Shown: positions 33,901 to 63,539 of the stretch, piece by piece
Layout of the letters: each line of letters starts with the position of its first letter
How positions within the stretch are numbered: the first letter of the stretch is position 1
Assembly: GCA_018292915.2 (NCBI GenBank)
Contig: JACVVK020000012.1
Span: 3,656,001 to 3,720,000 of the forward strand
Reading direction: 5' to 3'
DNA: 64,000 bases
DNA from: Batillaria attramentaria
Taxonomy: Eukaryota; Mollusca; Gastropoda; Batillariidae
Position numbers and translations under genes: made by a program
Notes under the pieces: generated by a model
The model's database searches: none
The model's input: only the letters and a program-made list of their open reading frames with translations
Told to the model about the DNA's origin: nothing

Positions 33901-36900
33901 AGTCTTTTTTTTTCCCGTGTGTGTCACGGTGCGTGCGTGTGTGTGTGTGTGTGTATGTGTGTGAGAGAGAGTGAGAGAGAGAGAGAGTCTTTCACTATGT
34001 GTGTGTGTGCACAAAAACTAATTCAACAAAACCAATAACAATCGCAACTTAGAGTAGGCATTTATTTAAAAAATATGTTCTTATAGTTGAAACCTATGGG
34101 TGAGTAATGAGAAGTTAACAATGCGACTTGAAGAAGGAATGTATTCTAATGCTGTATATGATTAATACAATATAACCTACACCACCCTTTTGGGAATAAA
34201 GTTGTGGTATATTATAGCAGACAGTACCAAACAAGCAACATAAAAAAGCTTTAAGGCACAGTTACTCATTAAAATAACAACACCTTCATGGAACAGCTCA
34301 ACCCCCGACCTCTTGATTTGTGCTTGTGTACAATGAACTAAAAAATACCTCATTAAAAAAACCTTTCTGTAGGAAAGTGTTTCTAGACAAGCTTACGCCA
34401 CTCCTAATGTAATGGTGCTAGATGCTGTGTGTATCTTGATCATCATATCATAAATCAATGAGTTTTCCTTTCTTTTTTTCTTTTTTTAACCACAAATGTC
34501 CGTTCAGTTCAGTCTACTGCATGCTGTTTTTACACAGCTTAGACACTCTCAGTTCAAAAATACATACATGTAGTAGTACGCACCACACACTTTCAGCAGG
34601 CCTGAACAAATCAAAATGTTGTATGGCCATGCCCAACAAAAACAGAACAGTCATTCATGCAGGTCTTTACATGTCGCATGTTGAGGTTTGTTGTTCATCT
34701 GACACAGCTGCATACTGGTAATCAATCACCAAACAAGACAAAATGAAAACAAGCGCTTACTTCCAAATACATTGTACAACAAAGCGTCAACCAAAAATGC
34801 AGTTTGCTCACACACCAAAGCCATGGCCGCTAGGTAAAACTGATACAAATAGTAAATACCAACAGCTGAATGTACAGTTTTAGGCCACAGGAACAAGACT
34901 GGAACATGGCAAGTAAAAAAAAAAAGCATAAAAAAGCATATAATCAGACTAATGTAAGAACTAGTAGTGGTCAGTGCACATACTAAATACTGGCTAACAT
35001 CACAAGCTACTTAGCCAATAAAAAGCCATTATTATAATTTATAATTTATATTCTATAATCAAACGATCGTTTCTACACACGTAAAACTACACACTATTTA
35101 AACGCTTACAGGTATGTAGAAAAGGCAGGAAGTGAGAAACTAACTTACGCACGTGAAGTAAAAAGATCCTACAATGTCCCAGCTCCCATGAAAATGTTTC
35201 TAGTAATTCTACACACAGTAATAATTTTAGCAAAGGCAAGCAGAAAACAGACCTACACTGCCAGCTGCACACTTCACTAGTCACACAAAAAGACACAGAT
35301 ACTGCTTGTAGGTTTTTTTAATATCCTGGTTGAGAACAGCCAAGTGAGAAAACTCCCTGCTATATCATGGTCAGACGAGATGGGTGATCAACTTACCAGT
35401 GACGAGAACATGTACGGACTTTGGCAGATAGACTCCAGCGTAATGAGAATGAAATGAATCGGAGTGCCTGAGTAAGGGACAGACGTGATTCACAAACAAC
35501 AAGTCAATTACAAATTCCCTGACACACATACTGCGGGATTGTGAGGCTACAGTGTCTTAACTGCCAATGTTATGTGCGACATCACTGAGGTTGGCTACAC
35601 ATGCATGATGGAAGATGGTACACGTGTCCAAATACAGTATCCAAGCCGAATGCCCATAGCAGATCTACAGTACACAAACAGTTCAGAGCACCAGTGAAAA
35701 TACAACAGAATAATGGTACAGAAGACTTCATCAGTAGTTATACATTTTATGCATCACATAGCGATGATCAGTGATGTCCAAGTGATACCAAAGGAGCCTG
35801 CAAAGTGCAAGTATTGCACATGTACGTAAGCACATGGCACATACAATCATCAAATGCCAACTGAGTGGGTTGGCGAAAACATATCTGAAGCAACTGTTGG
35901 AATGGTGCTGCATTGTGAATGTAACCAAGTGCGCTGTTCAAGAACTGAAATGAGCATTCTGTTGAAGCGGATCTGCTTGCAAACGCTCACAAAAAAATCA
36001 ATTGAATGGGAACTTTTTGTGAGAGAAGAGTCAAGAAATAACCATGGAATGAATAGCACAGGTGCATTTTTCATTGTCCTGAGTTAAAAACGAAACAACC
36101 ATTTCACAAGTTTGCATATATCAGAAACTTTAACAGGCACAGGTAGACACAGGACAGTCACTTACAGTTAAGTCATAATTCAATATAATCAACTTAGTGA
36201 ATTACACAGGTACCTCCATAGCATTCCAAAAAGTTTACATCATTCTTTGACACCTTAAAAAAAAAAAAAAAAACATGAAAAGGGAACATTTCTGTGTAAA
36301 CAATCTGTGAAAGCACTGGACAGATGAGTTAACAGGATGAATCTGGAAGATGAAGAAAACATCCAAGAGTATCACTTTTGTGGATGTTTTTTCTTATTGT
36401 CTTGTGTAAAAAGGGACGGGACGGGATAGGCTAACAATATACACACTGGCAAGGTCAGCTCAGAGACAGGCAGTTACATAGATTATTAGAAAATTCTTTC
36501 AGACAACTTCAAAATCTGTCCGTTAAAATTTCTTCCACAACACGTCACGTCGAACAGGGATTAAAAACATAGCTTAAACTTATATGACAGATAAAAACTG
36601 CAAGCTGATTTATGCATTTAAATTGCAGAGCACATCGTTTCAACTTTACAAACTGTAATTTCTGGCGGGGAAGAAATACACCAAAATTAGTGGACACTCC
36701 ACATTGTACAGAGAATGGTAGCGATTCGTGCGTAGAGCTTGTGAATGTAGATGGGTGCACGTCCAAAGCAGAGAGGAAATACTACTTATTAGACTTGCAA
36801 GCAGTGTTTTCCAACAAATATACTATGTATTCTGAATGATACTTACAGGAAAGCTGCTGTCAATTTCAAAATACACCAGTCTGACATCTGGTACTCTAAT

Positions 36901-37356
36901 TGTACCACCTGATCTCCCAAATTCTGACAATTTATCTCACCTGATCCTTAAAAAGCAATATTAAAAAACAAAATGGCTAATCATTGCCTGTCAATAGGCT
37001 GAAAATACAAATGCAATTTTTCGTTTTATTCCTCAAACAATCCCTCCTCAGTTCAGAGTATGTTAGACTGATACCCAAGAAACACCAATTATTATTATTT
37101 GAAAGTATTACAGTACACCAATGAAGCGGTGATGCAAGCAGGTGCCTTTGTAACATACTTACAGTAATCTCAAAGCAGTTACTAAAATTTTACACTGTTA
37201 GTCATGACTGGCTCATAGTCATAGTCATAGTGGCAGAAGTGCAAACAACATGCGATGATGATAAAAGGACCAGAGCATGTAGCACTTTTTAATACATTTG
37301 TCTGGCACTAGTGTAAACACTGACACTGTCACTGATTTTGTACAATACTCTGCTTG
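33901..37356. other. Intergenic stretch without recognisable genes
   Basis: AT-rich. (GT)n and (GA)n lie at about 33933-33985, and a poly(A) run at 36258-36273. I looked for an alternative last exon of the DDAH gene on the minus strand and did not see one. Confidence 0.4.
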
Positions 37357-37359
37357 GCA

Positions 37360-37365
37360 TTTATT
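37360..37365 (-). terminator. Candidate polyadenylation signal of DDAH
   Basis: AATAAA on minus, about 390 nt after the DDAH stop codon. One of several AT-rich candidates in the region. Confidence 0.35.
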
Positions 37366-37756
37366 TCTTTAGGTCGTATTAGATTGTAAAACGAAACTGT
37401 CATTTCAACAATGAATACTTTGGTCTGCTCATCTTTTGTCCTTACAGCTTGCTAAAGTACCATGCTTTTCTCCTGTAAAATAGTGCCGAACTCCAACCAA
37501 TCTTCAAATTTCTTGTCAGCATTTCATGAACCAGTTCCGAATAAGGTACAGGTACTTGCCAAATACTCTTCTGTGTCCGTTTCACTTTACAGATGTCATA
37601 CTTTTCAAAACCACAGACTGAGGTGTCGTAGGCAAATCTGTCACGACAGTGCACATCAAAGATCTCTCAACACTTGTGGGCAGGTTTTTAAAAAGATCTG
37701 ACCCAGAACGGCCTGCACCACAGTGGGTTAAAATACTAATACAGTTCACTGGCAGT

Positions 37757-40700
37757 CTAATTCCACGTCTGCCAGGTAGTGTAGGCCCCAAGGTCACTGT
37801 TGGTGATGTCCGAGGACAACATTTTGGGCGTTCGCACGATGTTGATGGGGATGTGAAGGGATGCAATGGTCCCACCAACCTTTGGCAGCTCTGACATCTG
37901 CACATGGTGGCGAGTGTACGGGATCTTCTCGTCCAGTTTCTGGAGAGGAAAGAAAACAAACACCGTCAGATATACTTTGTCTTCCTTCTTTACTTCTTAA
38001 TAATTGTTTGCTCTATATTGCAAGGACACTCAATGCATAAGACCACTGTAACAAAACCTGCAAAAAGATGTGACAAATCGACGTCGTCATGAAAGTTTGG
38101 TGCAAATCCATTCTGAGAATAGCGTAGAAGTGTTTCCATCAACTTCACAAGTACCACATATCAAACAACTTTCCATATGAGACCACAAGCAGGGATGTAG
38201 CCAACTCTCTCCACATCCAAATTCCAAGCAAACAGTCCCCTTTTTCTCTCTGCCATGCAAATACAATACCTATGGCAGGGAAGAGATGACATTCTTGTAG
38301 TATTTCAGCTTCAGAAAAAGCAGTGGTAGGCGTGAGATGGCCCGCCCATCGTTTGAGAGGCTGCTGACTGCCAGTTCGTGTCGTGTGAGGTCTGGGTCTG
38401 CTAGTTTCATCAGTTCCTGTGCAATTTGACCACATCTCTGTGCATTACAGCATCAGCCTGTCTCAAACGACTTCTTTTGAAAGTGACAGTGTGGATGGTA
38501 AGGCTGGTCATGCTAGGGAGGGTTTCCAAGTCCGCCATGCACAACAGCATTCAAGTATATCCACAGCTCTATCAGGGCCTGTGTTATGTCAGCAGAAGAC
38601 CCATGCAATGCTTGTGTTGTATCAATCAGTCATATTTAGACCTGTACACTTGGAAGACAGACAGGACACTCCAGGAACACTTTCCCCCAAAGAACCTCCA
38701 GGCACCACTGGGTTGGAAGCGGATACACTGTGCCTGCTTTCAAACTGCTATTCACTCATTCTGTGAATGTGGAAACCGGATTTCGGCCTTATGGAGTCTG
38801 CTACGTAAGCAGGCAGCTCCAAGCAATGCAAGATACAACTCTTATACATGTAGTTATACACATGTACAGAGGGTGAATCTGGGATGTGTATGCCAGATGA
38901 AATTGATGCTGCTGAGAGTGTGACAAGCACTGATTGTGAAAATAACAGGCCTACGTTTGTCTGCTCCTGTAAAAACACAGGTTAGTATGAACTCACTCAG
39001 CATGTCAGCAACAGTGTTCATACAATGACACAGGGTGAACGATATTCACAAGAGCTAAAGGCATCATTCCTTACAAAATTAATGTACAGGAAACAATATA
39101 ATATATACAGAAAATAAGTAAGCAATAACAAACAGGTCAATTTGATTAGATTAACATCAAGTGCAGTTACATACAAGTTTACAACTTAAAACAAACTGGC
39201 TAAAACGTTAAGTACAGCGTACATGCATCTTGAACATTCAACAGTTGCCACAACATCATTTGGTGCAGTACTATTACTACAACTTGAAAAAGCATGTTAA
39301 AACTTAGCAGGAATGGTGGAAACGCAGTACACCACAGTACTTTACGCACCAGTTTACACACACATACAATGGGGGGGGGGGGGGGGGGGGACCCAAAAAA
39401 TGATGGCAACAAAACCATATTTTGATGTTATAATGCAAATGTGATAAACTGCAAACACACAGAAAACTTGAGAAAGCATAATCTGAATTCTTCAACACAC
39501 TTTCATAAATAAATTATATGAATAAAATTAATATTCCCAACTGCACTACACTAAGCACAAACACACAGGTCGGTGAACTTACGTAAAACTAAATAATTGA
39601 ACTTTTCGCGGTGAGGAGTCGGGGAAATTATACATGTGATTCATACAGTCCATCATATTCAAAATGTCTTTGGTAGGATTCCCTACCATTACGGTTTACC
39701 CCAAAACATCGGTAAACACCAGCAGGGGGAGTGGTGGTCTAATACTAATAGGTAGCGCGTCGGATTTAGTCGCTGCGCTACTGAAAGGCCGTCATCAATG
39801 TTACGGCGACGAAGCGTGGGTTCGAGCCCAGGCCGAGCTTGTGATATATATTAGATACCAGTTTTTCCTGGCTGCCGGGCTGCTCATCAGGGGTTTCTCT
39901 CCGGGTAATCCGGCTTACCTCCCCCAGCAAAATTGTAAAAACTATAGGATAGGTATTAGGTGGCGCTGCACTGCGGGGGAGGCAGCTCAAATTTCCCGAA
40001 AGGGATAATAAAGTAGTAAAAAAAAAAATTTAAAAAAATTCAGTCTTGTACACACTCTGACACAGCGTACATCTTTTTTCAACATAAACAACAATAAAAA
40101 TAAAATGCAGTCAGGAAGCACTTACCCCATAGCTGTTGTCACCCATCTCATTGCGGACATGGTGGATAAGACGGCCATTGACATAAAGCATGTCCACCGC
40201 CCGCCGCGAATCCAGCTGCATCACTTTGTAAGGATAGCTAGCCACTTCCTGCATTTTCTGCAAACAGAATATCAGCAGATGTAAATTTTTATGATGTAAA
40301 TATGATACTGAACTGTACCATCAACAAATAACAGTACAAGTAAATGAACACCCTACTCCGCAAATCCCCCCCCCAGAAAGAATATATATATATAATACTC
40401 AAGGGTCACATGCACAAGGAGTACAATTTACCTGTTCTTTTCTTCCTACTAACCTTAGAAAGATTGTAATTTTAACACGCAAGACATAATTATATACATG
40501 GTAATAAAGCATACTGTGTAATCAACAACTTTGCCTCATCAACATATCAAATAAAACACTGTTTAAAATAAGTGCTTCAAAATAAAACAATAAGCATAAT
40601 AAATGTGACGTATTATGACCGGCCCAATGGGGAGGCTGTTTCCACACAGCCGAGATTCACCCACTTCACGGGTGCTTCCCTTGGTAAGACATGTCTTATG

Positions 40701-40937
40701 ATGTGGATGATTCAAAAGCCGGCACCGCAGGTGCCATGGCTCCCGGGACTGGTTAACACAGGGACATTTATGACAAGCAGCGTGGAATGCGGCCCTGTCC
40801 CGCAGTCCCAAACCACACAGATCTCCACAGCATCATCATACCATCATCCTGCATAATTCCACCCACGACGTAGGAGAAACACCACTGGAGCTGGCAAAGA
40901 GTCACCCCCCCCCCCCCCCAAAAAAAAAAAAAAAAAA

Positions 40938-41000
<63 letters not shown>

Positions 41001-43840
41001 AGGAAATTATTCATACAGTGCACCAACAACAGAACGGAATGAAAATAAATTCCAGTGTTACTGATTATGCACAGGTATGTGTATTTGTAACTGTACGCAC
41101 AAAACTCTTAAACTGACAAACAAATCTGAAAGCATTGCGTCACCGGGAACACACATTTTTGGTCTCGCCTTGGCGAACAGTACCTTTCCAACTCTCTCCC
41201 GGAAACTCAATGAAGAAAAGCGATCTGTAACTAACAGCGGACACTTGCAGCACTGCAATTCTGCTGAGCCATTGTGCATAACATTAACAGACAGAATATG
41301 ATGTATGGACCCTTCCAATTTACAAAAGGACCCTAAAAAATATGCAGAGAGGGTCCCAAGGACCCTTGTATTTTTGAATCACGGGGAACACTCATATATT
41401 CACCTGCAAAATGACGTTGACATCAGTGCCCGCTGCCACGGCCATGATCTCCCGACCAGCCATGGCAAACCCATCCTTCAGGTGTGCGAGGTCTGAATTT
41501 GTGATGTCAATCAGGGACACTGTGTGGTCAGAGAAAGCCTCAGCCACTGCCTTTGCACCCAGCGCATTTGTTCGCTTCCCGACACCAACAAAGATCTCCT
41601 TGCCTGCACAAAATGAAAATGATACATGTACACATTTAGAGAGATTTATAGAAGTACGTTGAGGACTAGCTCTTTTTCCAGAATTAGAAACAGAATCGTT
41701 GGAAAATTCGAAAAGGTGGAAGAAACGTAAAATTTTAGCCAAAAATAATGTCCATAAAAACCCAGGGTGCAACGAAGAAAAAGAAAGAAAGAAAGGACCG
41801 TAAAATCAAACCTGAAACTAATGAGGTTGTCTTCTAAAGTCTTTTGAAGATGCCCACCCCACTGTTAATTGGTAATTTTAATGCCAACTTCTAATCAGTA
41901 AATTTACAGAACTATATAATACAGAATTTACGGACTATTTAACAAAAACAAAACAGAAAATTTTGCAGATGCAGACAGTATTTAAACGGCAAATTAGTTT
42001 AACAGATTTACATTAGCCAAAAAATGATAATGTTTTTTTTTCAACCCCCCCAAAAAAAACCCACCACACACACAAAATAAACTAAACACAAGGTAGGTAG
42101 AAGATTTTACCAGTGAAAAGAACATCTCCTCCATCCAGTGTGGCCTTTGCATCTCCCACTTCTTTCACAATCAGACGCATGTCCTGCTTCAGGACACGAC
42201 GGATCTCTCCAACCTAGAACACAGAAAGTAAAATTTTGTCTGTGACTGGTGTGAACATAAATGAATGGCAAAATCAGAAAACAACAACAACAACAACAAC
42301 AAAAACCCCAGTAAAATGAATTTTGATCTTGTTGCTTTTGTTTTCTCTTCATTGTCTGCTTTCTCAAGCTCAGGCTAAACACACAGTAATTCAGTTAATG
42401 CAGGGTTTTTTTTTTTTTCCTTCTTTTTCTTTTTTTTTTTTACCCCTGCTCTTGCTGAATGAATTATCTTATGCTGAAAAAGTCACAGACTGTGAGTGTG
42501 AGAGAGGTAGCTCAGAATATTCTGGGATCAGCACTACTGGAGTTAATTACACATTCACCACTTTCAGCATGCATAATTTAGGTAATTCACTAATTGCCTC
42601 CTGTGCCTAAAGTAAAAGGCAAAAACAGGTGGATACATTCATGCATACAGTGCTAGACCACATGCAACTGGATCAGCTCAATGCTGAGGTCTGCGTGTGT
42701 ATGTGTGCCTGCGAGCAGGAGAAAAAAATAATTGAGGACAGGAAAGCGGTTGAGAGCAGAGGCAGTATTTGCAAGTATTATATTAAAGCAGATGAAACAC
42801 ACTATAAATCATATTTGATTGGGACTAGCTTTACTGTAACTGTAAATTATATAATATACTACAAACATATTTTGATTAATAGGATGAGCACTTCGCCACA
42901 TTTAATTAATTCGAGGTGCACAATGTAATCACACATTCGGTTTACAAAAATATTAAACTGTTGCCTAAAGCGTGTGTGTGTGTGTGCGAGACAGTGACAC
43001 AGCGAGTGTGACACAATGTGACCAGTATGAATAGTAATGATAAAGGAATGTTGAGCCTATCCCCTGAAAGTGAAACAATCTTGCTTTGAAACAATTTACA
43101 AGGCAAAAGTAATTTCCGGTAATATTGCGGCGCATCGTTCACACGTTCAGAAAGGTCATCAGTCATCGGGAATGTGTCGCGTAGGCTGACCGGTGTAAAT
43201 GAGTCACTCTGTCCCCTGAAGCTATTATTATGAGTTCGGAAATACACCAGCTTTCCTGTAAAACTACGCTTTGCATAAATAATATAAAGTATCAGATACA
43301 CATATTCTCCATTTTCCTGTTTTGTTGTTGTTATTGTTTTGTTTTGTCAGTAACACCCCTGTATTAACACAGCAACTTGCACATTTGTTCGAAAAGAAGA
43401 GCCCTACCCGGAAATGGCGAACATGCCGGCCTAAAGACACGCGAGTTGTGGTGTTTTAACCATCATACACACACCAAAAAATAAAAACAAAAAAAAAAAT
43501 CAAGGAGAAAAATACTAAAATGCACAAATACATGTCTACCAAAGCTTTTCACTGATCTTACCTCTCCTTGTCGGGATGGGTGCCCGGGCCTTGTGATGAG
43601 AGCTGTCCCACCGATGACAACCGCGCAGTCCTCCACAAAACAGCAGTCCGGGTAGTTCTCATCTTCCTGCAGCTCTATCAAATTCACGTCGCAGCTTTTC
43701 AACACCTCGCGGATCGTTTCGTACTCTTCTCTCGCCTTTTCAAGATTGACGGGAGCCTGATCGGTCCCAACCGCCTTGGTGGCAAAAGACTGTGGGATTC
43801 TACAGATGATGGCATAGTTGAACTGGAAAGGGCTCGCCAT
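37757..43840 (-). CDS. DDAH: Dimethylarginine dimethylaminohydrolase (DDAH), catalytic Cys absent
   Basis: Exons on minus: 43840-43562, 42213-42111, 41603-41404, 40257-40126, 37939-37757. All GT..AG, giving one 298-aa frame. DDAH family members hydrolyse methylated arginines (ADMA) to citrulline, relieving inhibition of nitric oxide synthase in the cytosol. Seen: QEDENYPDCCFVEDCAVV (57-74), TRPGHPSR, DGGDVLFTG (120-128), VGKRTNALGA, LAHLKDGFAMAG with the active-site His (H168), and MSELPKVGG. Human DDAH1 has DGLLTCCS with nucleophile C274 after SELEKV. Here the sequence after SELPKV is GGTIASLHIPI, so both Cys are missing and Ser aligns with the nucleophile. The C-terminus is about 27 residues longer than usual. 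A possible donor AAG|GTTGGT lies just after SELPK, so an unseen alternative last exon is not excluded. Otherwise this is a pseudoenzyme. Confidence 0.9.
39719..40035 (+). mobile_element. tRNA-derived SINE (family A) in DDAH intron 4
   Basis: The head has GTGGTCTAATACTAATAGGTAGCGCGTC and the B box GGTTCGAGCCC at about 39810. The body has GGCTGCTCATC..GGGTTTCTCTCCGGGTAATCC, and the tail GGGATAATAAAGTAGTAAAAAAAA. Related copies are at 51183-51378 (reverse) and 54450-54800. Confidence 0.8.
40898..41001. repeat. Poly(C), poly(A) and (CAA)n cluster
   Basis: About 14 C, then about 22 A, then some 20 CAA repeats, within DDAH intron 3. This order is typical of a decayed retroposon tail, but no body was recognised. 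Confidence 0.75.
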
Positions 43841-45310
43841 TTTGAACAGCGTCGTCTGACCTCAATTCGGAGTCACTCTGCGCGCACCTGACTTTTATAC
43901 GGAGTTCTTTCCCTTGTACCACTCCCTGGGCGAGTTTCCGCCGAAGGTAGAGTAAGACTCCAGGGTAGAGCACAGTCCACTACACCTTGAGCCATGTTAG
44001 AACATCAGATAGGACTAGTCTGACGTTGGATATAACAGAACCCACGCTAGCTTCGAAACACCTTGATACATGTATGCATAAAATAAACTGAAATGACCAG
44101 AGAATGCTGTGCAAAATATAACCGAGAGACATCTCCGCCGGCCATAGCCGGAATACTGATGTGAACAACATGCTGCTCAACTGAGTTTTGTGGCTTTTGA
44201 GGCCGTGCCAACCCTCTGCTCAACATTAACTTGTCACCTGTAGATTCAGTTAGCTACGAACGAAATTTTGCAAAACAATTTTTTTCGAACACATTTGGAC
44301 CGTGGCATTGGTGACCCTATCGATTCAGTGTCGCAGTGGGCAGGGTGTTTGTCAAAATGCGTCAAAAACATGATTTGTTCGCAAAACGTCTGTTGTAGTC
44401 ATGAAGCTACACGTGACAAACTAAAGTTGGTGAGCCGCAAAGGGAGGGCACGATCACCTCCAAAGCGGCCACAACTTGATTAAGAAGCATGCTGTTTAAA
44501 AAACTGAATTCAAGTCTGTGGGAGATGTCTGCCACGGTCTTTGAATACCACTTTGTGCTCGTCAGTTTATTTTATGCGTGTGCCAAGGAGCATTTTTGGG
44601 CGAGGGAAGCGTCGCCGGGTTTTGCCGTTCAGTCACTAACCGGGGCTAGACTACTATACGTACGGGAGCTCTGCCGATCTAGCGTTCCGCTAACATGACC
44701 TCAGTCGAACTTGTGGCCATGGCAACGGCGGAAATCAGTACCGACGCCGGCCACAACGTTGACGTCACAAACCAGAAACACGTCATCATTTACCCTGATC
44801 TCCTACCCCGGTCAGGCCAAGTGAAAAAAGGACTTGACTACCTTCTTTCACGAAAGAGTGCGACTTTCGCCAATACACACTAGAGAGATGGGTGCATTAT
44901 TGTGTGACTTTAGTACTAGAGAGTACACTATTTCGCAGCCGCAAATCATGGGCAGGCATGATGAACAAATATTCTTGATCTTGATGGGTTATTGACAAAA
45001 GGCACCGCAACTGAATATAACTGTGTCTGATGTTTTCAGTCATGGAAAAGTATGCATTGCTTTTATTTGGAAACAAAAAAAATGTCAGGCTATTGCAGAT
45101 TGTTCAGTGAGGCAATGAAATCACTACTGTGCATGTTTCCAGTCCTCGTGCGGTAAGTGCCGACCAGAGGATATCGCCTGAAAGACGAAAAATAAGTGAA
45201 CTATGTTGTCCATTCTAGCACTGAGACACTGAGTAACTTCCGCTTACCTCCTGCCCGGCCATTCAAGCCGTCAGTTCAGAGAAACTCAGTCGCACGGCCC
45301 TCACATCCTA
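43841..45310. other. 5' flank of DDAH and intergenic DNA
   Basis: The DDAH promoter should lie just above 43841 (GC-rich to about 43940), though no motif was recognised. Short ORFs at 44489-44883 are unsupported. Confidence 0.4.
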
Positions 45311-45317
45311 CAGACTG

Positions 45318-45407
<90 letters not shown>

Positions 45408-45412
45408 GCGCG
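45318..45412. repeat. (CA)n(CG)n microsatellite
   Basis: About 74 bp of CA followed by about 20 bp of alternating CG. Both are Z-DNA-prone alternating purine-pyrimidine sequence. Confidence 0.9.
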
Positions 45413-45872
45413 TGAGTTCAGTGGAGTTCTTCCCTCTGCAGTCTGACGACTTGAGGGACCGAAAGGTACAGAAATCACACTGACATGGTGGCAATATTAT
45501 AACTGTCTTTATTGCAACAATGTTTGTTTCAAATGTTTGTTCCAGTTCAAAGACTTGTAAGCAGTAGCTGCCAATCTGAATACAAGCTTTCCTGCCAGCT
45601 TGAATGTAAATAGAGCGAGAAGCACACGAACTAGCGCGAGCTACGCAAAGCTTTGCCCGGTGAAACAAACAATAAAACGCCAGTCCGTAAAATCTAATTG
45701 GATTTCGCTTCAGCTGGACAGGATATCGTCCACATGTCTTCGAAAAAAACAACAAAAACTAGAACAGTATTGTCGTATCAAGTTACTGAGACCAAAGACT
45801 CTAGATCCTCTGCGCTGCCATAGCCTAGCCGATCTAGAGTCCTTGCTGAGACTGCCACACGGCTCTAGATCA

Positions 45873-46150
45873 GGGCCCGCATGTAAAACTAGGGGTTAGG
45901 GAGTTCAGCCCCGGGTTAGAGTCTAACCTCGAACTAAACTAGCTCTAGGGTGAAATTTTCTGCTGTTTTTGGTTTTAAATCAGGAAGCGGGTCCATTCCA
46001 GCAATGTGCCTATGCCGTTATAGAAGGATTTTTGTCTTTCTTTCTTTGCTTCCTTTTTTATTTGATTTTGTTTTGGGGTTTCTTTTGTCCTAGTCTGGGT
46101 CAGGCCCGTAGCCGTGGGTTAAATTAACCTCGACTTCTACATACAGGCCC
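45873..46150 (+). mobile_element. 278-bp TIR element (copy A of the intron-filling family)
   Basis: Starts GGGCCCGCATGTAAAACTAG and ends CGACTTCTACATACAGGCCC, with inverted-repeat ends. It aligns along its length with 48692-48975, which lies in the opposite orientation. Interior landmarks: GTCTAACCTCGAACTAAAC, ATCAGGAAGCGGGT, TTTGGGGTTTCTTTTGTCC. No coding capacity. Confidence 0.82.
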
Positions 46151-46724
46151 TGACTGTTCCCCAGTTTGGTTAAGACCTGACTTGGCCCGTAAAACAACAA
46201 CAACAACAACAACAACAACAATAAAACACCGGAATCAACGAATACACAAACTAAACCCTGAAACAAGCAAATAACCCATAGAAACAAACAAACAAACAAA
46301 CGACCTCAGTGCTGTCAAGTGTCAGTAAGCGTCACTGAGCGTTCCGGGCTCATAAGTGCGGCATCTGAGAGACTGGAGACGTCAGACACAGAACACTACA
46401 GCAGCGTATTCTCTTGATCTGTTTACAACCGTTCCTCAAGTGTCGTGACTGTAGCTGGCGGTCCGTCAAGAAATGAGACATGTTAGTACTACGGTAGGAT
46501 CGGCGGACCAAGACTTCTCCGATCTTAGGGATGCATACTGACATGGAAACAAGCATGCCGCAGTGTTAGTCCTATGCTTCTTGAGTGTTGTTTAACAAGC
46601 AAAACAAATTAGACAAGAACAAAAACATGTAATCATAACAACAACACGCATGTCAGTCCATCATTCCCGGTCTTGTCTTGGGATCTTCTTGAAGATGCGC
46701 TTCGCCCTGGCCACAACTGTGGAT

Positions 46725-46902
46725 GACGCATTTCGACCTCACTCACATAACATGACGACGCACTTCAACCTCACTAACAAATCTGAGTGACGCAGTTCGG
46801 CGTCGCTCACAAATCTGGATGACGAATTTCGACCTCATTCACAAATCTGGATGACGCATTTTGAACTCACTCACAAATCCGAATGACGCATTTCGAACGC
46901 GC

Positions 46903-46930
<28 letters not shown>
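46725..46930. repeat. Minisatellite, seven copies of 32 bp, overlapping the polycystin C-terminus
   Basis: GACGCATTTCGACCTCACTC plus ACAAATCTGGAT recurs at 46725, 46757, 46789, 46821, 46853, 46885 and 46917. The rightmost copies overlap the last codons of the polycystin-like gene (ETRHPDL and stop), so the C-terminal tail and proximal 3' UTR derive from or seeded the array. Confidence 0.85.
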
Positions 46931-63346
<16,416 letters not shown>

Positions 63347-63426
63347 CTGCGAATATTTGGATATCTAGTGCCAGGTATGAAATTAAGAGCGATAAGAAGA
63401 AGAACATGATGAAGAACGACGACGAG

Positions 63427-63492
63427 TTAGTTAGTCAGTTAGTTATTTAGGGCTTAACGCCGCGCGGGTAACAAAGACTATTTCGCGGCTAA
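63427..63492 (+). repeat. GCCGCG-family core, short copy
   Basis: GTTAGTTAGTCAGTTAGTTA, TTTAGGGCTTAACGCCGCGC, GGGTAACAAAGACTATTTCG and CGGCTAA. It ends in a (GAA)n/(CAA)n tail at 63500-63535. Confidence 0.8.
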
Positions 63493-63539
63493 GAACGACG
63501 ACGACGAAGAAGAAGAAGAACAACAACAACAACGGATAT

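Noticed and set aside
40562..40856. 94-aa plus-strand ORF in DDAH intron 3/4 region
   Set aside because: Intronic, antisense, no recognisable domain; looks like a dispersed repeat fragment.
44489..44883. Two short plus-strand ORFs upstream of DDAH
   Set aside because: No similarity, splice context or codon pattern to support them.
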